Shown: positions 16,178 through 24,603 of the stretch, one piece after another
Numbering within the stretch: position 1 is the first letter of the stretch
Layout: every line of letters begins with the position of its first letter
DNA from: Phycisphaerae bacterium RAS1
GTDB lineage: Bacteria > Planctomycetota > Phycisphaerae > UBA1845 > Fen-1342
Direction of reading: 5' to 3'
NCBI GenBank assembly: GCA_007859745.1
Contig: SMLU01000001.1
Location: 1,240,001 to 1,304,000, forward strand
Length of the DNA: 64,000 nt
Notes under the pieces: generated by a model
The model's input: only the letters and a program-made list of their open reading frames with translations
The model's database searches: none
Told to the model about the DNA's origin: nothing
Translations under genes and position numbers: made by a program

Positions 16178-17500
16178 ATGCTGGCACTGACCTGGCTGCC
16201 CATGGACACCTGGATCGTCGCCGTCGGCGCGATGTCCGGCATGGCCTGCGCGCTGCTCGGCACATTCCTCCTGCTTCGAAAAATGAGCATGATGGGCGAC
16301 GCCATCAGCCACGCCGTCCTGCCCGGCCTGGCCGCCGCGTTCCTGATCACCGGCAGCCGCGGGAGCGCCACCATGCTGGCCGGGGCGGCGGTCGTCGGCG
16401 TGCTGACCGCGCTGCTCACACAGTGGATTTACAGCGTCGGCCGCGTCGATCGAAACGCCGCCATGGGCGTCGTCTTCACCGTCCTCTTTGCCATCGGACT
16501 CATCCTGATCCGCCGCGCCGCGGATTTCGTCGATCTCGATCCCGATTGCGTCCTCTACGGCGCGATCGAGCTGATTCCGCTCGACACGCTGCGCGTCGCC
16601 GGCTGGGACGTGCCCCGAGCCGCGATCACCATCGGCGGTGCGCTGGGCGTCAATCTTCTGTTCGTGCTGCTGCTTTACAAGGAACTGAGGATCACCGCCT
16701 TCGACCCGGCGCTGGCGACCACGCTCGGCATCAACGCGACGCTCATGCACTACCTGCTCATGACCCTGGTCGCCGTCACCACCGTCGCCGCGTTTGAAAG
16801 CGTCGGCAGCATCCTCGTCATCGCCATGCTCATCGTTCCGCCCGCTGCGGCACACCTCCTGACCGACCGCCTCAGTCTCATGCTTCTGCTGGCTCTGCTT
16901 TTTGCGGCCGCCGCCGCGGCGCTGGGCCACCTGTTGGCAATCGTCGCCCCGGGCTGGTTTGGAATGACCGGCGTGAGCACGAACACCGCCGGAATGATGG
17001 GCGTCGTCGCCGGTTTGCTCTTTGTCGCAGCGATGCTGCTGGGCCCGCGGCATGGCGTGCTCAGCAAGCTGGCGCACCGCGCCGCGCTCAGCGTTCGAAT
17101 CGTCCGCGAAGATGTTCTGGGGTTGCTTTTCCGGCTGGAGGAGGACGGCCGCATCGCTCCGCCCGCGGCCCTGCCGGCGCTCCTGCGCGGCGTAGGCGTC
17201 GCCCCGGTCGTCTCGCGCGCGGCGCTCTGGTCGCTGCGGCGCGCGGCCCTTGTGACAACGGATGGCGCGGCGCTCCGACTAACGTCGGCCGGCCGCAGCG
17301 CCGCGCAGCAACTTGTCCGATCGCATCGGCTGTGGGAGGCCTTCCTCGAAAAGCACCTGTCGCTGCCGCCCGATCATGTGCACGTCTCGGCCGAACGGCT
17401 CGAGCACGTCACCGGCGCCGCGCTGCAGACGCTGCTGGCCGAAAGCGTCGGCGACCCGCCGGTCGACCCGCACGGCAGCCCGATTCCGCCGACGAAGTAG
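16178..17500 (+). CDS. mntD: Metal ABC transporter permease fused to a DtxR-like domain (second)
   Basis: This is a second ABC-3 permease (about residues 10-300, RKMSMMGDAISHAVLPG) beginning 13 bp after the first, so the importer is probably a heterodimer. The C-terminal 140 residues are a DtxR-like module. A winged helix ending LRLTSAGRSAAQQ is followed by His383, Glu387, His402, Glu406, Glu409 and His410. This set has DtxR spacing for both the ancillary and primary metal sites. It ends with DPHGSPIP, matching the DtxR CPHGxPIP hallmark. The sensor part therefore looks intact, more so than in the first permease. Confidence 0.9.
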   Translation: MLALTWLPMDTWIVAVGAMSGMACALLGTFLLLRKMSMMGDAISHAVLPGLAAAFLITGSRGSATMLAGAAVVGVLTALLTQWIYSVGRVDRNAAMGVVFTVLFAIGLILIRRAADFVDLDPDCVLYGAIELIPLDTLRVAGWDVPRAAITIGGALGVNLLFVLLLYKELRITAFDPALATTLGINATLMHYLLMTLVAVTTVAAFESVGSILVIAMLIVPPAAAHLLTDRLSLMLLLALLFAAAAAALGHLLAIVAPGWFGMTGVSTNTAGMMGVVAGLLFVAAMLLGPRHGVLSKLAHRAALSVRIVREDVLGLLFRLEEDGRIAPPAALPALLRGVGVAPVVSRAALWSLRRAALVTTDGAALRLTSAGRSAAQQLVRSHRLWEAFLEKHLSLPPDHVHVSAERLEHVTGAALQTLLAESVGDPPVDPHGSPIPPTK

Positions 17501-17540
17501 AAACGGTCCCTACGTCCGCCGTTTCGCGTTCGAGCCGCCC

Positions 17541-17600
17541 GTCAGAACGCGAAGCGAGCGCCCAAGTGCGAAGGCGTTCGCTTGCGCTTCGCATTCTGAC
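17541..17600. repeat. GAACGCGAAGCG-family inverted repeat, copy 2
   Basis: GTCAGAACGCGAAGCGAGCG at the left is matched by a complementary right arm ending at 17600. It lies between the convergent mntD and histidine-kinase genes, where it may help terminate transcription. Confidence 0.8.
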
Positions 17601-17627
17601 ACGCGGCGCGACTTCGCGCATGTAGGC

Positions 17628-18455
17628 TTACGGTGCGTCCGCCGCCGGCCAGAAAACCCTGGCCGTGCAGCCGCGCGACTCGTTGAGGAGAAAGTGCAGC
17701 CGGGCGCCCTCGCGGCGGGCGATGATGCGGCACGCATTCAGCCCCAGTCCGACGCCCAGCCAGTCGTGCGGGGCCGTGCCCGGGTCGGCCGCCAGAAAAG
17801 GATTGAGCACGCGCTCGATGTGATCCTGCAGCATGCCCTTTCCGTTGTCGCAGATGTCAATTTCGACCTGGCCGTCATCTCGCCGGGCCGAAATCGTCAG
17901 CATCTCGCGAAGGTCTTCGCAGGCCTTGTGGCTGTTGAGAATGAGGTTCAGCAACAGGTGCACGAGCATGTCGCGATGGGCCAGGACGTGTATTTCCGGC
18001 GGCACGACCACGCGCAGCAGGATTGACGCCTGCTGCGCCGGGCGAATCACGGTATCGAGCGCCGCCTGCACCGCATCCGCCACGCGCACCGCCGTCGGCG
18101 GATCGCTTTTCGCCCCGGTCAGATCGAGCACGCGGCGGCTGAGGTCGATCGCCCGCTGGGCCTGATTCATGCCGCGCGTCAGCGTTTTCTTCATCATCTC
18201 CGGGTCGCCGGTCGAGATGGCGAGCTCGGCCGAGGCGACCAGGGGCGTCATGAGGTTGTTGAATTCGTGGGCGATGACCGCGGTCAGAGAGCCGAGCGTC
18301 GCCAGCTTCTGGCACGAAAGAAGCCGGCTTTCGAGCGCCGCGATGGCGCCGAGCAAATCGGTGGTCGGCGGAGGGGAACGAAAATCCGCGCGGGGCGCTT
18401 CACGCTGTCCCGTGAGATCGACCGTGTTTTCCGAGGCGTGAAGTGGAGAGTTCAA
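17628..18455 (-). CDS. Soluble sensor histidine kinase
   Basis: The 275-residue protein has an H-box VIAHEFNNLMTP (about residue 63), N-box LLLNLILNSHKA, G1 box DNGKGM and G2 box GVGLGLNACR, so the HisKA-HATPase pair is complete. Only about 45 residues precede the dimerisation helix, and no membrane segment or PAS/GAF input domain is visible. It probably acts in the cytoplasm with a partner sensor. No response regulator is adjacent. It converges with the manganese operon. Confidence 0.85.
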   Translation of the reverse strand: MNSPLHASENTVDLTGQREAPRADFRSPPPTTDLLGAIAALESRLLSCQKLATLGSLTAVIAHEFNNLMTPLVASAELAISTGDPEMMKKTLTRGMNQAQRAIDLSRRVLDLTGAKSDPPTAVRVADAVQAALDTVIRPAQQASILLRVVVPPEIHVLAHRDMLVHLLLNLILNSHKACEDLREMLTISARRDDGQVEIDICDNGKGMLQDHIERVLNPFLAADPGTAPHDWLGVGLGLNACRIIARREGARLHFLLNESRGCTARVFWPAADAP

Positions 18456-18674
18456 CGGCTTCCTTCCGCAGTACTCTCGGGCGCTCGCTTCTAGCCGCGA
18501 CGTATCCTACCGGCCCGCGCAGCCGCGTCAAACCCAGCCGCGCGGCCGATGCACCTTCGGGAGTGCGGGCCTCTGGCCCGCCGCCGCATGAACGAGGGGG
18601 CCGGCGCCGCGGGGTCACAGTTCCGCGGCGCCGGCCTGGGTCATCATTGGTTCGCAGAGCGCGGGAACCGCGCT

Positions 18675-19655
18675 TCAAGACGGCGAAATGGACTCCTCCA
18701 GCACGCTGCGCAGCTTGCTCAGCGCCCGGTTCTGAATCTGTCGCACGCGCTCTTTGGTCACGCCGATCATCTCGCCCACTTGTTCGAGCGTCTTGGCTTT
18801 GTTCTCGGGGTCGGCGGCGGGGTCGAGCGCGAAGCGCGCGGAGATCACCTGCTGCTCCACCTGATTGAGCTGCGCCAGGTTGCGGCCCAGGATCGACTTC
18901 AGCTCATCGACGTACTCGACCTCAACCGTCACGCGCTTCTGATTCACGTGATCGCTCTTCTCCATGGTCGGGTCGAATTCGGTCGGAAAGTAACCGCGGT
19001 AGCGGGCGGCCCGCGTGGCGACGCGCGAAAAGCTCTTCAGGATCGCGCGGCACGCGTACGTACTGAACTTGAAGCCGCGGTTGCAGTCGAACTTGTCGGC
19101 GCTGCGAAGCAGGGCCAGGTTTCCTTCGCTGATCAGGTCCGAAAAATCGACGCCGGTGATGCGCGTCCGCTTGGACATCGCCAGCACCAGCGGCATGTTG
19201 ATGCGCACGATCTCGTCGCGCGTCTCGAGCACGATCAATTCGTAGCGGACCAGCTCGCGAATGGCGTCGACCGTCAGCCGCCGGCCCGCGAATTCCTCCA
19301 GCTTCTGCATCACGCGCCAACGCGAGTAATTCAGCCGCAGGAAGAGCTGCCGCTCGGACGCAGCCGCGGGCGAGAGCTCGCCGTCGGCCAGAAGGTCCAT
19401 GCCGCTGTCGTCGGGCTTGAGTGGCCGCCGGGGCGTCTTCTCGACGCGGACCAATCGACCGGTGTAGAGCGATTCAGAGTCCTGCCTGAGGAACGACGAG
19501 TCGAATACGCACTCGGCCGTCTCGGTCAGGACGCGCTTGACCACCTCTACGTGATCGTCGGGCAACGTCCGCAGCACCGCGTTTGCGGGCAGCTTGCTGG
19601 TGGGTTCGATCTTTCGGACGGGACTGACGATTTCGGGCTGCTCACCGGGAAGCAT
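18675..19655 (-). CDS. Sigma-70 family RNA polymerase sigma factor
   Basis: The 326-residue factor has region 2 (DLISEGNLALLRSADKFDCN...FKFSTYACRAILKSF) and region 4 (LEQVGEMIGVTKERVRQIQN) with the recognition helix. It lacks the region 1.1 and long spacer of RpoD, so it is a group 2/3-like factor. The N-terminal 100 residues (with a MDLLADGELSPAA segment) are unusual. The ATG at 19655 is preceded by GGAG; the frame is open to 20057, but that stretch reads as non-coding and holds a promoter. Confidence 0.85.
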   Translation of the reverse strand: MLPGEQPEIVSPVRKIEPTSKLPANAVLRTLPDDHVEVVKRVLTETAECVFDSSFLRQDSESLYTGRLVRVEKTPRRPLKPDDSGMDLLADGELSPAAASERQLFLRLNYSRWRVMQKLEEFAGRRLTVDAIRELVRYELIVLETRDEIVRINMPLVLAMSKRTRITGVDFSDLISEGNLALLRSADKFDCNRGFKFSTYACRAILKSFSRVATRAARYRGYFPTEFDPTMEKSDHVNQKRVTVEVEYVDELKSILGRNLAQLNQVEQQVISARFALDPAADPENKAKTLEQVGEMIGVTKERVRQIQNRALSKLRSVLEESISPS

Positions 19656-20156
19656 GACGCTCCATTCCCTCCGCTCTCCTCCGAGAGCGAACAACCTGGC
19701 CGGGCCCGTGAAATCGCGCGTTTGGAAAAAGCGCGCAGCATCGCGGGCAGGCACGAACTCAGTTGTATGAAGGAGCCTGACGCACAGCACTGGGGGGAGC
19801 GACCAGTTCTGTTTGCCGCGCGTCGGCAACTTTGGGGAGCCGACGGAAGTATACACAAAGCAAGCAGTGTCTGCAAATAGGCTGGGCGCAAAGCCGGACC
19901 GCTTCCGCGATTTTTCGACGCGGGCCATCTGGCAAGACCAGCAAAATACGCAGGTTAGGGTGGCCGCCACCGCCCTGGAGCCGGCCTTCAGAATTTTCTC
20001 GCGCAATATGCACGATCCCCAAGTGTCCGATATCCATGCGCCGAAATGAGCCCCCAACTCGGACTGTCATTACGTTATAGCAACACCACCCCCACGAAAG
20101 TCAAGCGCGACAACAAACGTGGCAAATGTAGGGTCCGCTGTGCAGACCATCGCCTG
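19656..20156. other. Long leader/intergenic region upstream of the sigma factor
   Basis: This 500-bp stretch has no convincing gene. It is less GC-rich than the flanks and holds a promoter-like element at 19848-19876, giving a 5' leader of roughly 190 nt for the sigma gene. The 103-codon minus-strand frame at 19759-20070 lacks signs of coding. Confidence 0.5.
19848..19876 (-). promoter_or_regulatory. Candidate promoter of the sigma factor gene
   Basis: On the minus strand TTGCAG (19871-19876), a 17-nt spacer and TATACT (19848-19853) form a plausible sigma-70 promoter. The -10 is strong, the -35 weak. Confidence 0.4.
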
Positions 20157-20474
20157 CTATCCCGGCGTACTCGTCTCCACCTCCGCCACCATCATGTGAA
20201 TCAGCTTCCCCGCGAAGCCCATCACATCCTTCGCCGCCGCGCGCCCCTCCGCCGACTTCATCGCCGCATCCAGCGCCGCCTGATTGTCGAAATACAGTTC
20301 CGCCTGCAGAAAATAGCGCGCCTCGCCCCCGCCCGCGGCTGACTTGATCACCCCCAGCTCGCACTTGCGCAGCCCGGGCATCTTCATCGCCAGCGGCATG
20401 TGCGTCTCGCGGTAGTGCGTATTGAAGGCGGCGGCGTCATCCGGCTTGCTGTACAGAGCGATGAGCTTGACCAC
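20157..20474 (-). CDS. EthD-family protein
   Basis: The 105-residue product has the dimeric ferredoxin-like EthD pattern. It starts VKLIALYSKPDDAAAFNTHY and continues with RETHMPLAMKMPGLRKCELG and a C-terminal strand KLIHMMVAEVET. The family occurs in ring-cleavage and polyketide contexts, but its biochemical role is poorly defined. A GTG start at 20474 fits family length; the frame is open a further 27 codons. It lies downstream of the FecCD permease on the same strand. Confidence 0.75.
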   Translation of the reverse strand: MVKLIALYSKPDDAAAFNTHYRETHMPLAMKMPGLRKCELGVIKSAAGGGEARYFLQAELYFDNQAALDAAMKSAEGRAAAKDVMGFAGKLIHMMVAEVETSTPG

Positions 20475-20556
20475 GTGCGCATCCTCGAAGGGGGCCCTGG
20501 AAATCGTCGCGGGATTGTAACCGCGTCGGCTGCCGCGCGGTGGACCGTCCCGCATT

Positions 20557-21570
20557 TCACCGCCGCATCGCGATATCCGTGCGCGCCAGCAGATAGAAAA
20601 AGAACCCCGCCCCGATCAGGTTTGTAATCACGCCGACCGGCAGCTCGTACACACGCACGCTGCGGCCGATCGCGTCGCACCACGCCAGAAACGCCGCCCC
20701 TCCCAGCGCCGCGCCGCCCAGAAGCGGCAGCGTCCGCGCTCCGACCACCGCCCGCGTCATGTGCGGCAGCATCAACCCCACAAACCCGATCGGCCCGCAG
20801 TTCGCCACGACCACCGCCGTCAGCAGCCCCACCAACAGGTAGCAGCTCCAGACCACGCGCGACACCGGCACGCCGCGCGACGCCGCCACGTCGTCGCCCA
20901 GCGCCAGCAGGTCCAGCGCCCGGTGCTGCGCCGCCGCGGCCAGCCAGACGATCAGCAGCGCGACTCCCACCTCGGCCGCGGCGGTCGGGCGCGCCCCGGC
21001 CAGCGAGCCCATCATCCACTTCACGATGTCATTCGTTACGACGCGGTCCGCCAGAAACGTGACCAGCAGCACCCCCGCGGAGGACAGGTAGGCCACGCAC
21101 ACGCCCGCCAGAAGCAGGTGCGTCATATCCCGCTGCCCGCGAAAACGCGCCATGAGATAAACCAGTCCAATCGCCCCCAGCGCCCCGACGAACGCCAGCA
21201 CCGGCAACTCCGGCAGGTGCAGCTCAATCCCCACGAGCGCCGCCAGGCTCCAGCGCGAGCCCAATCCACACAGGAACCCGATCGCCGCCGCCAGCGACGC
21301 CCCGCTGGCGACGCCCAGGGTGTAGGGCTCCGCAAGCGGATTTCGAAAAAGCGCCTGGAAAACCACGCCCCCGGTCGCCAGCGCCGCCCCCGCCGCCGCC
21401 GCCAGCAACGTTCGCGGCACGCGCAGCGGCCAGAAAATGCGGCTGTGCTGAATGTCGAGGATGTCCGCCGGCGGCAGCGGCGTCGGCCCGACAAGCGCCG
21501 CCCCAGCGATCGCCACGAGCGCGAGCGTCGCCAGCAGCAGCACGCGGGCGGTGTTGGCGCGGGCGGGCAT
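20557..21570 (-). CDS. FecCD/BtuC-family iron-chelate or cobalamin ABC permease
   Basis: The 337-residue permease has about ten membrane segments and family motifs RVPRTLLAAAAGAALATGG, NPLAEPYTLGVASGASL and NCGPIGFVGLMLPHMTR, plus the LPVGVITNLIGAGFFFYLL end. It would carry ferric siderophore, haem or cobalamin with a binding protein and ATPase. Neither is encoded nearby, so its partners must lie elsewhere or be shared. Its start is 6 bp from the end of a lipoprotein gene, suggesting cotranscription with the two lipoproteins upstream. Confidence 0.9.
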   Translation of the reverse strand: MPARANTARVLLLATLALVAIAGAALVGPTPLPPADILDIQHSRIFWPLRVPRTLLAAAAGAALATGGVVFQALFRNPLAEPYTLGVASGASLAAAIGFLCGLGSRWSLAALVGIELHLPELPVLAFVGALGAIGLVYLMARFRGQRDMTHLLLAGVCVAYLSSAGVLLVTFLADRVVTNDIVKWMMGSLAGARPTAAAEVGVALLIVWLAAAAQHRALDLLALGDDVAASRGVPVSRVVWSCYLLVGLLTAVVVANCGPIGFVGLMLPHMTRAVVGARTLPLLGGAALGGAAFLAWCDAIGRSVRVYELPVGVITNLIGAGFFFYLLARTDIAMRR

Positions 21571-21575
21571 TCTCG

Positions 21576-22220
21576 TCAGCGTTCCTTGGGCGGCTTCTCT
21601 TCCAGGTCCGTGTCGTAGAAAAACCCGCCCACAAAATGCGACGTGTCGGTCGCCAGCTTGGCCGCCTCGATGTCGATCGTCTCGCGGGCGGCCTCGAGCG
21701 GCGGGCGCGAACAGGTGACCGATTTACCGTCGCGCTCCTCGGGCCAGAGCCGCGCGTGCGCCTCATCCTGCTGCGTGCCGATCACCTTCACCCCCAGCGC
21801 TGCGCTGGCCGCGACGACCGGATGCCCAGGCTCCTCCTGAAACTGGAGCCGCGTGACCCGCAGGTAGAGCACTTCATCGGCCTCGAGTTCGCGGCCGATG
21901 CGCTGAATCGTCCAGCTCGAATAATCCCGATTCACCTGCCTCAGGCTGAGCACATCATCAAACGAAATCACCTGGCTCTTCACCTTGTGATCGCGGAACA
22001 GGCCGGTGATCGCGTCGTGCAGGCGGCGGCTGAAGACCGGGTTCTCATCCTCCGCATGGGCGTAGTCGATCACGATCGCCAGCCGCCCCTCGGTCAGCTT
22101 GTAGGCCGCCTTCTGAATCTGCGGCGGAGACAGGTAATACGCCAGGGCGCGCAGCGCGCTGCAGCCGGCCAGCCCGGCCAGCAACGCCGGTAGCAGCAGC
22201 GCCAGGGCTTTCCGCGTCAC
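21576..22220 (-). CDS. Putative lipoprotein, coupled to upstream lipoprotein
   Basis: The 214-residue product starts with GTG at 22220, which overlaps the TGA of the preceding gene (GTGA), indicating translational coupling. A lipobox ALLAGLAGC follows. The body has a TolB-N-like mixed alpha/beta pattern (GRLAIVIDYA, DAITGLFRDHKVKSQVISFD, DEVLYLRVTRLQF). No known family is certain. It is probably periplasm-facing and acts with its 216-residue neighbour. Confidence 0.7.
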   Translation of the reverse strand: MTRKALALLLPALLAGLAGCSALRALAYYLSPPQIQKAAYKLTEGRLAIVIDYAHAEDENPVFSRRLHDAITGLFRDHKVKSQVISFDDVLSLRQVNRDYSSWTIQRIGRELEADEVLYLRVTRLQFQEEPGHPVVAASAALGVKVIGTQQDEAHARLWPEERDGKSVTCSRPPLEAARETIDIEAAKLATDTSHFVGGFFYDTDLEEKPPKER

Positions 22221-22849
22221 TTGTCCTTCACCTGGCGATCGTAGAACTTCCCGGCGACGTCGCGCCCGAACTGCTCCATCGTCGCGCGGCGGATGGAATT
22301 GTCGTCGGCGCCCCATTCACCCGGCGAGTCCGGCGGGAAGAGCGTGTCGATCGTCCCGCGGTAGGTCGGCGGAGCGTCCGGATGAGCCGTGTCGTACACC
22401 TTGAGATTGGCCGAAATATGTCCGCGATAGAGGTGCGGGCTCTCGGGATCGCGCGTGCTGTAACGCGTGATCTCGATCAGCAGCGTGTAATCCGCCGCGA
22501 AGCGCCGCCCGATCGTGCCCGGATGCTGGCGATCCCAGTCCAGCTCGCGCCGCTGAAGATCAACCACTTCACGCGACGAGACGAAGCTCGCTTTCTTCAC
22601 GTTCGACTGCATCGCGTACTGCACGTGCTCGGAAACCTCGAGCTGGACCAGGGGATACTCGAAAAGCGTGTCCATCTCGGTCCACACGATCAGGCACACT
22701 TTGCGGCCGGCCAGGTGCGGAAACTCGGCCGGCACTTTCCGCGTCGGCTCCTGGGCGAACATCATGAACGGCGCCAGCAGCAGATTGCAGCCGCTAAGTA
22801 TGAGAGGCAGGATGGCCAGCACCGGGAGCGCTTTGCGAGGCAGGCTCAT
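22217..22849 (-). CDS. Putative lipoprotein
   Basis: The 210-residue product has a lipoprotein signal ending LPLILSGC. The mature domain (KVCLIVWTEMDTLFEYP, YTLLIEITRYS, LYRGHISANLKVYD) has an alpha/beta pattern like its downstream partner, so the two may be diverged paralogues. The ATG at 22849 is chosen because the signal peptide starts there; six more codons are open upstream. Function unknown. Confidence 0.7.
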   Translation of the reverse strand: MSLPRKALPVLAILPLILSGCNLLLAPFMMFAQEPTRKVPAEFPHLAGRKVCLIVWTEMDTLFEYPLVQLEVSEHVQYAMQSNVKKASFVSSREVVDLQRRELDWDRQHPGTIGRRFAADYTLLIEITRYSTRDPESPHLYRGHISANLKVYDTAHPDAPPTYRGTIDTLFPPDSPGEWGADDNSIRRATMEQFGRDVAGKFYDRQVKDK

Positions 22850-22921
22850 GCGGGGCAGGATACGCAAAAGGCCGCGCGAGAGAAAGAGCGTCGCCGCGCG
22901 GCGCCGCCCCTCTGGCCTCTC

Positions 22922-23014
22922 TGGTGCGAGAATCCCTCCCTGGTGCGAGACCCTGGTGCGAGAATCCCTTCTCGCACCTCAACACTCCCTGGTGCGAGAA
23001 TCCCTTCTCGCACC
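22922..23014. repeat. Tandem palindromes GGTGCGAGAATCCCTTCTCG
   Basis: Two complete 24-bp palindromes (22955-22978 and 22991-23014) follow two partial copies of GGTGCGAGA (from 22922). The array ends 24 bp before the next start codon. It is likely a local amplification of one hairpin unit. Confidence 0.85.
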
Positions 23015-23037
23015 CCAACATATGATATAACGCCCCC

Positions 23038-24579
23038 GTGCCCACGCTCCGCCGCCGACACGCCGTCCTGTTGCTCGTCATCGTCCTGACGTGGGGCGCC
23101 TGGCTGCGCCTCGCATCGCTCGCCGATCGTCCCCTGTGGCAGGACGAGTGCTGGACCGCCGCCGCGATCCGCGACTCCAACGCCGCAAATCTGCTGCGCC
23201 AGACGGACCTGCCCATCCCGCCTCTCTTCGCCGTTCTGGCTAAATGCACGCATGCGCTGGCCGCCCCTATCGAGCGCGGCGTACGCCTGCCGGCGGCCCT
23301 GTTCGGCTGTCTGACGCCTTTCCTGATCTACCGCGCCGCCCGCGCCGCCGCCGCGTCGCGCAGCGTGGCCCTGGCCGCCGCGACGCTCAGCGCCTCCAGC
23401 ATCATGCTCGTCGTTTGGTCGCGCGAAGCCAAGCACTACGGCATCGAAGCCACCTTCGCCGCCGCCGCCGCATGGATCATCTTCGCCGTTCGGCGCGGTT
23501 CGCCCCGCGCGCGAACCTGCGCGACCGCGGTTCTGATCGGCCTGGTGACCGTCGCCCCCTGGTTCGGCTACGGCGTGTTTTTCTCCCTGGCGCCGCTGCT
23601 CGTACTCCTGTTTCTCCCCGACGCGCGCCGCCGCAGGACGGCTGTGACAATCGGCATCGTCACGACCGCGGCGCTCGCCGTCTCAACAGTCGTGCTCTGG
23701 TCGGTCGCCGCGCGGGGCCAGTCATCCAATCCCGCGCTGCAGTCGTTCTGGACCGAGCGCTATATCGACGCCGGGAATCTCAGGTCCTGGTTCGATGCGC
23801 TCTCGCGCCTGGCCATGTCGAGCTACCTGCTCGCGCTGCCCAGTGACTGGCTGCGCGAGGGCGACCAGGCGCTGCCTGGCGCGCTCCTGCTCGCGGCCGC
23901 CGTCGCGGGCCTGATCTTCTGGCCGCGCCGCGGCCGCCGCGAGATGGGCGTCTGGTTCATCGCTCCGCTCGCGCTCATGGCCCTCGCCGCCGCGGCGCAC
24001 CGCTACCCCTTCGGCGTACCGCGATTCTTCGTCGTCTGGTCGCCGGCGGCGCTGATCCTGATCGCCGCAGGGATCGTCGGCCTCTGCCGCGCGGCGGCGA
24101 AAGCCGCGCTGGGCGACGGGCGCGTCGGCATCCTCGCGGCGACGATCGTCTGCCTGCTGCCGGCAACGTACGTCCTGAATATCCCGTTGCGGCAAGCGTA
24201 CTGGTGCTACCACGACGTGCCGCGCGTGCTGCGCGAGCTGGCGGAAAAGCGAAAGCCGGGTGAAAAAGTGTTCGTTTCGCTGGTCGCCGGACCGGCGGTC
24301 GCGTTCTACGGGCCGGCCGGCGACCTGGACTTCGTCGACTATCCCCGCACGGCCGGGAACATCCCCGTTCCGGGATTCGATTATGCCGCCCGGACGCGCG
24401 ACGCGCTGGCCTTCGCCGGGCGACGCTTCTGGATCATCTGCATTTCCGATCGTAACGACGCGATCCTGCGCGGCATCCTGAGCGAAGCCGAGAAACGCGG
24501 CTATTCCATGGAGATTGTGCTGCAAGCCGGCGATCGCCCGGCGCTGGGGAACGCCGTCCTGCTCAGCATGAGCCGCTGA
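23038..24579 (+). CDS. GT-C (family 39-like) membrane glycosyltransferase
   Basis: The 513-residue protein starts with GTG and has at least nine hydrophobic helices over residues 8-375. The first periplasmic loop, LADRPLWQDECWTA, carries the acidic pair expected of GT-C enzymes using polyprenyl-phosphate sugars (ArnT/PMT-like). A second conserved-looking segment, SREAKHYGIEATFA, follows. The C-terminal 130 residues are soluble. The acceptor is unknown. Its start is preceded by the tandem palindrome array. Confidence 0.75.
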   Translation: MPTLRRRHAVLLLVIVLTWGAWLRLASLADRPLWQDECWTAAAIRDSNAANLLRQTDLPIPPLFAVLAKCTHALAAPIERGVRLPAALFGCLTPFLIYRAARAAAASRSVALAAATLSASSIMLVVWSREAKHYGIEATFAAAAAWIIFAVRRGSPRARTCATAVLIGLVTVAPWFGYGVFFSLAPLLVLLFLPDARRRRTAVTIGIVTTAALAVSTVVLWSVAARGQSSNPALQSFWTERYIDAGNLRSWFDALSRLAMSSYLLALPSDWLREGDQALPGALLLAAAVAGLIFWPRRGRREMGVWFIAPLALMALAAAAHRYPFGVPRFFVVWSPAALILIAAGIVGLCRAAAKAALGDGRVGILAATIVCLLPATYVLNIPLRQAYWCYHDVPRVLRELAEKRKPGEKVFVSLVAGPAVAFYGPAGDLDFVDYPRTAGNIPVPGFDYAARTRDALAFAGRRFWIICISDRNDAILRGILSEAEKRGYSMEIVLQAGDRPALGNAVLLSMSR

Positions 24580-24603
24580 AGCCGCATCGGAAACGTCGAC
24601 ACG

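Noticed and set aside
19759-20070. Minus-strand ORF of 103 codons upstream of the sigma factor
   Set aside because: No protein-like pattern; the region holds a promoter and leader.
22922-23014. Possible CRISPR array
   Set aside because: Units are palindromes with spacers of 12 bp or less, no leader and no cas genes.
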